A program made the translations under genes and the position numbers. The notes under the pieces are model-generated. The model saw only the letters and a list, made by a program, of their open reading frames with translations, had not been told where the DNA came from and did not search any database. Shown in pieces: positions 28,420 to 30,905 of a stretch of DNA of 30,905 nucleotides (positions are counted from its first letter, which is position 1; each line of letters begins with the position of its first letter). Origin of the DNA: Nemertoderma westbladi (lineage: Eukaryota; Xenacoelomorpha; Nemertodermatida; Nemertodermatidae); contig JAUCBJ010005232.1 in NCBI GenBank assembly GCA_032718475.1, positions 1-30,905 on the forward strand, in the 5' to 3' direction.

Positions 28420-28559
28420 ATGGATCCACAATGTTTGTTTTTACAAAAGATAGCTATAGACCCACTTGAATAAGTGACATGAGGTGTCATTCAATCGTTG
28501 ACAACACCCCCAAGTAAGTCTGCATCAATCTTTTGTAAAAACAAACGTTGTGGATCCAT
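28420..28559. mobile_element. 140-bp MITE-like hairpin element with 32-bp terminal inverted repeats
   Basis: The left terminus (28420-28451) begins ATGGATCCACAATG and ends TTTTACAAAAGAT. The right terminus (28528-28559) is its reverse complement with one mismatch. The interior continues to pair weakly (AGACCCACTTG against CAAGTAAGTCT), so the whole element can fold into one long hairpin. No target duplication is evident and no protein is encoded. Confidence 0.75.
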
Positions 28560-28971
28560 GTGGCGGATTTAGGGGTATGGCATTCCCCTTGGAAAACGCT
28601 GTAAATCTATTTTGTTACTCTCGATATCTTTATTCAGCAACACTAATTTTCAGTTCTTCTCATCAGTAACAGAATAAACCTAATCCTAAAAAGTTCCGCT
28701 CAAAACACTCGCGTTTGTTTTCATAACTTAAAGGGCATACTTATTGAAGTTGTTCTCTGATTACCAATCTGCCAATTACGTAGCATTTGACTGCATTTTA
28801 ACAACATATTTACCAACAGACAAGTTTAATTATTTTAAATTCTATTTTGTTGCAAATAATTTAGAAAATGATGACGTGGCTCGGTGCTAATTTTGTGCTA
28901 GGGTATGGCGTGAATTTTCACCTGGAGTGGCTCGAATTTATGATTTGTACGGCTGGAGATTCCAACTGAGA

Positions 28972-29000
28972 TGGGGAGAGGGGGAGGGGGGGGGGGGGGG
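28972..29000. repeat. G-rich tract including (G)15
   Basis: GGGGAGAG, then GGGG, A and 15 G, followed by TAGGGTAGG. It could form G-quadruplex-like DNA. Confidence 0.8.
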
Positions 29001-29128
29001 TAGGGTAGGTGGAGGGTGATAATTATTCTTCATGTATGTATATTATTAATAAAATATATTTATAAACAATTAATAACAATATTAATTTGTATTTAATGTT
29101 GTCAGTACCAAGAATAAACAAGCAAACA

Positions 29129-29350
29129 GTCGGGCGAGACCAGAGAAGGTGACCCGAAGGCTTTCTTTTCATAGCTTCTAGCCTTCTACCTTAAGGTAGG
29201 GTTGGGTGCTTCACCTATCCTTTGTTTTGCTCCCAGGGTAATTCAACTGGTACTCATTTTATCGACCCCATGGGATGATAGGCTGAGTGGACCCTGACAG
29301 GGTTTGAACCTACAGCCTATTGATTGCCCTTGTGCTCAACCAACTGACAA
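29129..29350 (-). mobile_element. tRNA-derived SINE (minus strand)
   Basis: On the minus strand it starts at about 29350 with GTCAGTTGGTTGAGCACAAG (A-box region). A perfect B box GGTTCAAACC follows (29310-29301), and then the body motif GGGTCGATAAAATGAGTACC. Similar GGGTCGATAAA..GTACCAG blocks are known from invertebrate SINEs, including cephalopod ones. The body ends near GGTCTCGCCCGAC (29129). No coding content. Confidence 0.75.
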
Positions 29351-29687
29351 CCATAATTTCAGTATCAGTAAATATCACAATTATTCCTGTAACAGTATGC
29401 ATTGGAAATTGTGAATGTAATATTTATGATTGAAAATATATGTATATCATATAATATAATTCCATATCTCAATATTATTAATTTCTTGTATGTCATCATC
29501 GCATCGGCATTAAGTAATTCATAAGCTAAATATTTTTTTGTATTTAAAATTTAAATAATTTCTGGTCACATTATAAATGTTCATTCCAGGGAATGCACCT
29601 ACATTGGTCAAAATGTTTCTAAAATTTATATTTTCATTATAAAATAGCTATTTAGTTAAAACTAAAGATAATGTAATTTTATTGTAG

Positions 29688-29858
29688 GAAAAATTGTCTA
29701 TTATTCACAGGCACAGACCCGATCGCGTTAGAAATTACACTAAAAACGAGCCGTTTGATTTAATCGGTGCCGGATACGGAGCTATGCTATTCCTAAAAAA
29801 GACGGTTCGATACCAGATTGACTTATCGGAGAAACCTGATATTCTGTTTGAAACCAGG
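29688..29858 (+). CDS. Exon of the unnamed membrane-protein gene
   Basis: The exon follows acceptor TTATTGTAG and ends at donor AGG|GTAAGG (GT at 29859). It is 57 codons long and in phase 0 at both ends. It encodes EKLSIIHRHRPDRVRNYTK and, after PFDLIGAGYGAMLFL, a KKTVRYQIDLSEKPDILFE segment. It has one sequon (NYTK) and alternating hydrophobic residues, consistent with a folded ectodomain. I do not recognise the family. Confidence 0.72.
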
Positions 29859-30193
29859 GTAAGGAAGGCATACTGTAGACCAGGTAGGTGGTATGTAGGC
29901 AGGATATCGAACTATTAATGAATGGAAAATATTGACTCTAAAATAAATTTTTAATTTTTTTTAACATTATTAAAAAACGCATGCTTGAATATCAAATTTG
30001 CGTATTTTAATTACAAATAATGTAGTGCTCATGCAGTAATAACCTGAATCAGGTCGGTTGTTTTCTCCTATTAAGACACTTTTATAAGTGTATTGAAGAA
30101 GTCAACAAACACTCTTTTAGTATCTCGACCTTCTCTCTTATTTATCCCTCTCCTCATTCGTTATATTAACACTTTTACTTCTTTGTATTTCAG

Positions 30194-30268
30194 ACAGTTT
30201 TATTTAAACCAGATACATCTGGGGAAACCGATGAAGAAACTCATAATTCCAGCGATTCGGGCCGAAAG
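30194..30268 (+). CDS. Small acidic exon of the unnamed membrane-protein gene
   Basis: The exon lies between acceptor GTATTTCAG and donor AAG|GTAAAG (GT at 30269). It is 25 codons long and in phase 0 at both ends. It encodes an acidic, Ser-rich loop (SGETDEETHNSSDSGRK) with a sequon (NSS). As a symmetric, phase-0 cassette it could be skipped without changing frame. Confidence 0.7.
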
Positions 30269-30432
30269 GTAAAGTTTTTATTGAGTTAAATATAATACAT
30301 ATAACATACATTATGTCTCATCAGGCTTAAGTTTCTGCTGTGAAATTTCGCGGTATAAATTAGATATTTTCAATTATTTATAAGTTATTTTATAGGTTTG
30401 TAATTTTCTTGGGTATGTATTATTTTATACAG

Positions 30433-30588
30433 GTTCGCACTGAGTTTCATATTCAATGGGAGAGAGCGGAGGTGATGGAGCTGCATGAAGTTTACACAAC
30501 AAGTCTGTGGACAACAGTGTCAGTCATTTGTACAGTAATGCTGACCTTACATCGAGCTTACACCTTATTGTCCAATATGGCCCAACAG
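30433..30588 (+). CDS. Membrane-spanning exon of the unnamed gene
   Basis: The exon follows acceptor TTTATACAG and ends at donor CAACAG|GTATTC (GT at 30589). It is 52 codons long and in phase 0 at both ends. It begins VRTEFHIQWERAEVMELHEV and then has a hydrophobic helix, LWTTVSVICTVMLTL, followed by HRAYTLLSNMAQQ. This looks like the first transmembrane segment after the ectodomain. Four firm phase-compatible exons on the same strand (plus the linking exon) support one gene continuing beyond the window. Confidence 0.75.
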
Positions 30589-30696
30589 GTATTCATTATG
30601 TTTTGAATTTCTTACGATAATAAACCGAATTTAGATCCTTTCTTCACATACCGAAAGCTGACAAGTTGACATAATGTAACAAAATTACATACATCG

Positions 30697-30823
30697 TTGT
30701 GTGCAAAGGTCACTTTTCATCCTTAAAGACCCTTGTTTATTTATGTAAACCTCCCTCGCTGCGCTCGCTCGCTACATAAATAAACACGGATCATAATGCG
30801 GCAAAGTGTTACTTTGCACACAA
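30697..30823. repeat. 127-bp foldback with GAGCG-type centre
   Basis: TTGTGTGCAAAG (30697-30708) is the exact reverse complement of CTTTGCACACAA (30812-30823). Inner arms TGTTTATTTATGT and ACATAAATAAACA also pair, around the centre CCCTCGCTGCGCTCGCTCGC. It is the clearest member of the foldback family seen near 50, 2040 and 3655. Confidence 0.75.
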
Positions 30824-30905
30824 TTATGTAAATAGTTATATTTTATGCTTATTTATTTGTTGCGATGAGGGAAATTAAAGTAAATATATAAAATTTGAGT
30901 TCGTA

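Overview
This is a metazoan nuclear genome fragment. It has AT-rich non-coding DNA, short exons with GT/AG borders, several tandem-repeat families, tRNA-derived SINEs and a BEL/Pao-type LTR retrotransposon, a superfamily known only from animals. No prokaryotic gene organisation is present. The phylum cannot be fixed from this window. The minus-strand SINE near 29.2 kb carries a motif (GGGTCGATAAAATGAGTACC) resembling SINEs of molluscs and other invertebrates, so an invertebrate is likely.

Layout. 1-4.4 kb holds the last two visible exons (3359-3574, 4019-4240) and poly(A) signal of an adenylate-kinase-family gene; its P-loop exon lies upstream of the window. Several foldback (inverted-repeat) elements sit in the preceding non-coding DNA. 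5.35-20.4 kb is a 36-bp minisatellite of about 124 units. A 10,607-bp LTR retrotransposon (8372-18978) has inserted into it, with a perfect 5-bp target duplication (CCCTA) and LTRs that differ at only 7 of 1087 positions. 20.5-30.6 kb holds exons of a second plus-strand gene, a glycosylated ectodomain plus at least one membrane span that I could not name. Its introns contain a 35-bp minisatellite made from the gene's own exon end and 5' splice site, a 22-bp minisatellite, two SINEs, a LINE 3' remnant and small foldback elements. The gene runs off the right edge.

The retrotransposon is the most unusual object. ORF1 (1326 aa) has a coiled coil, a BEL/Pao Gag (DUF1759-like), zinc knuckles and an aspartic protease, and is then fused in frame to the C-terminal DUF5641-like tail of a BEL/Pao integrase. 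Reverse transcriptase, RNase H and the integrase core are absent. ORF2 (866 aa) is not a standard BEL/Pao protein. It shows a degenerate RNase D/WRN-like (DEDDy) exonuclease pattern, a long disordered linker, two zinc knuckles and a basic tail. Between the ORFs lies a chain of hairpins whose stems differ in sequence but stay complementary. Near-identical LTRs and two long open ORFs suggest a recently mobile, non-autonomous element that borrows RT and integrase from a partner.

The second notable object is the 35-bp array. About 42 copies of a near-consensus 5' splice site follow the real one, and each intact copy would bring an immediate in-frame stop if used instead. The 36-bp minisatellite unit also encodes a TTCG-tetraloop hairpin whose variants keep base pairing. 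Function assignments are by eye; no database search was run.
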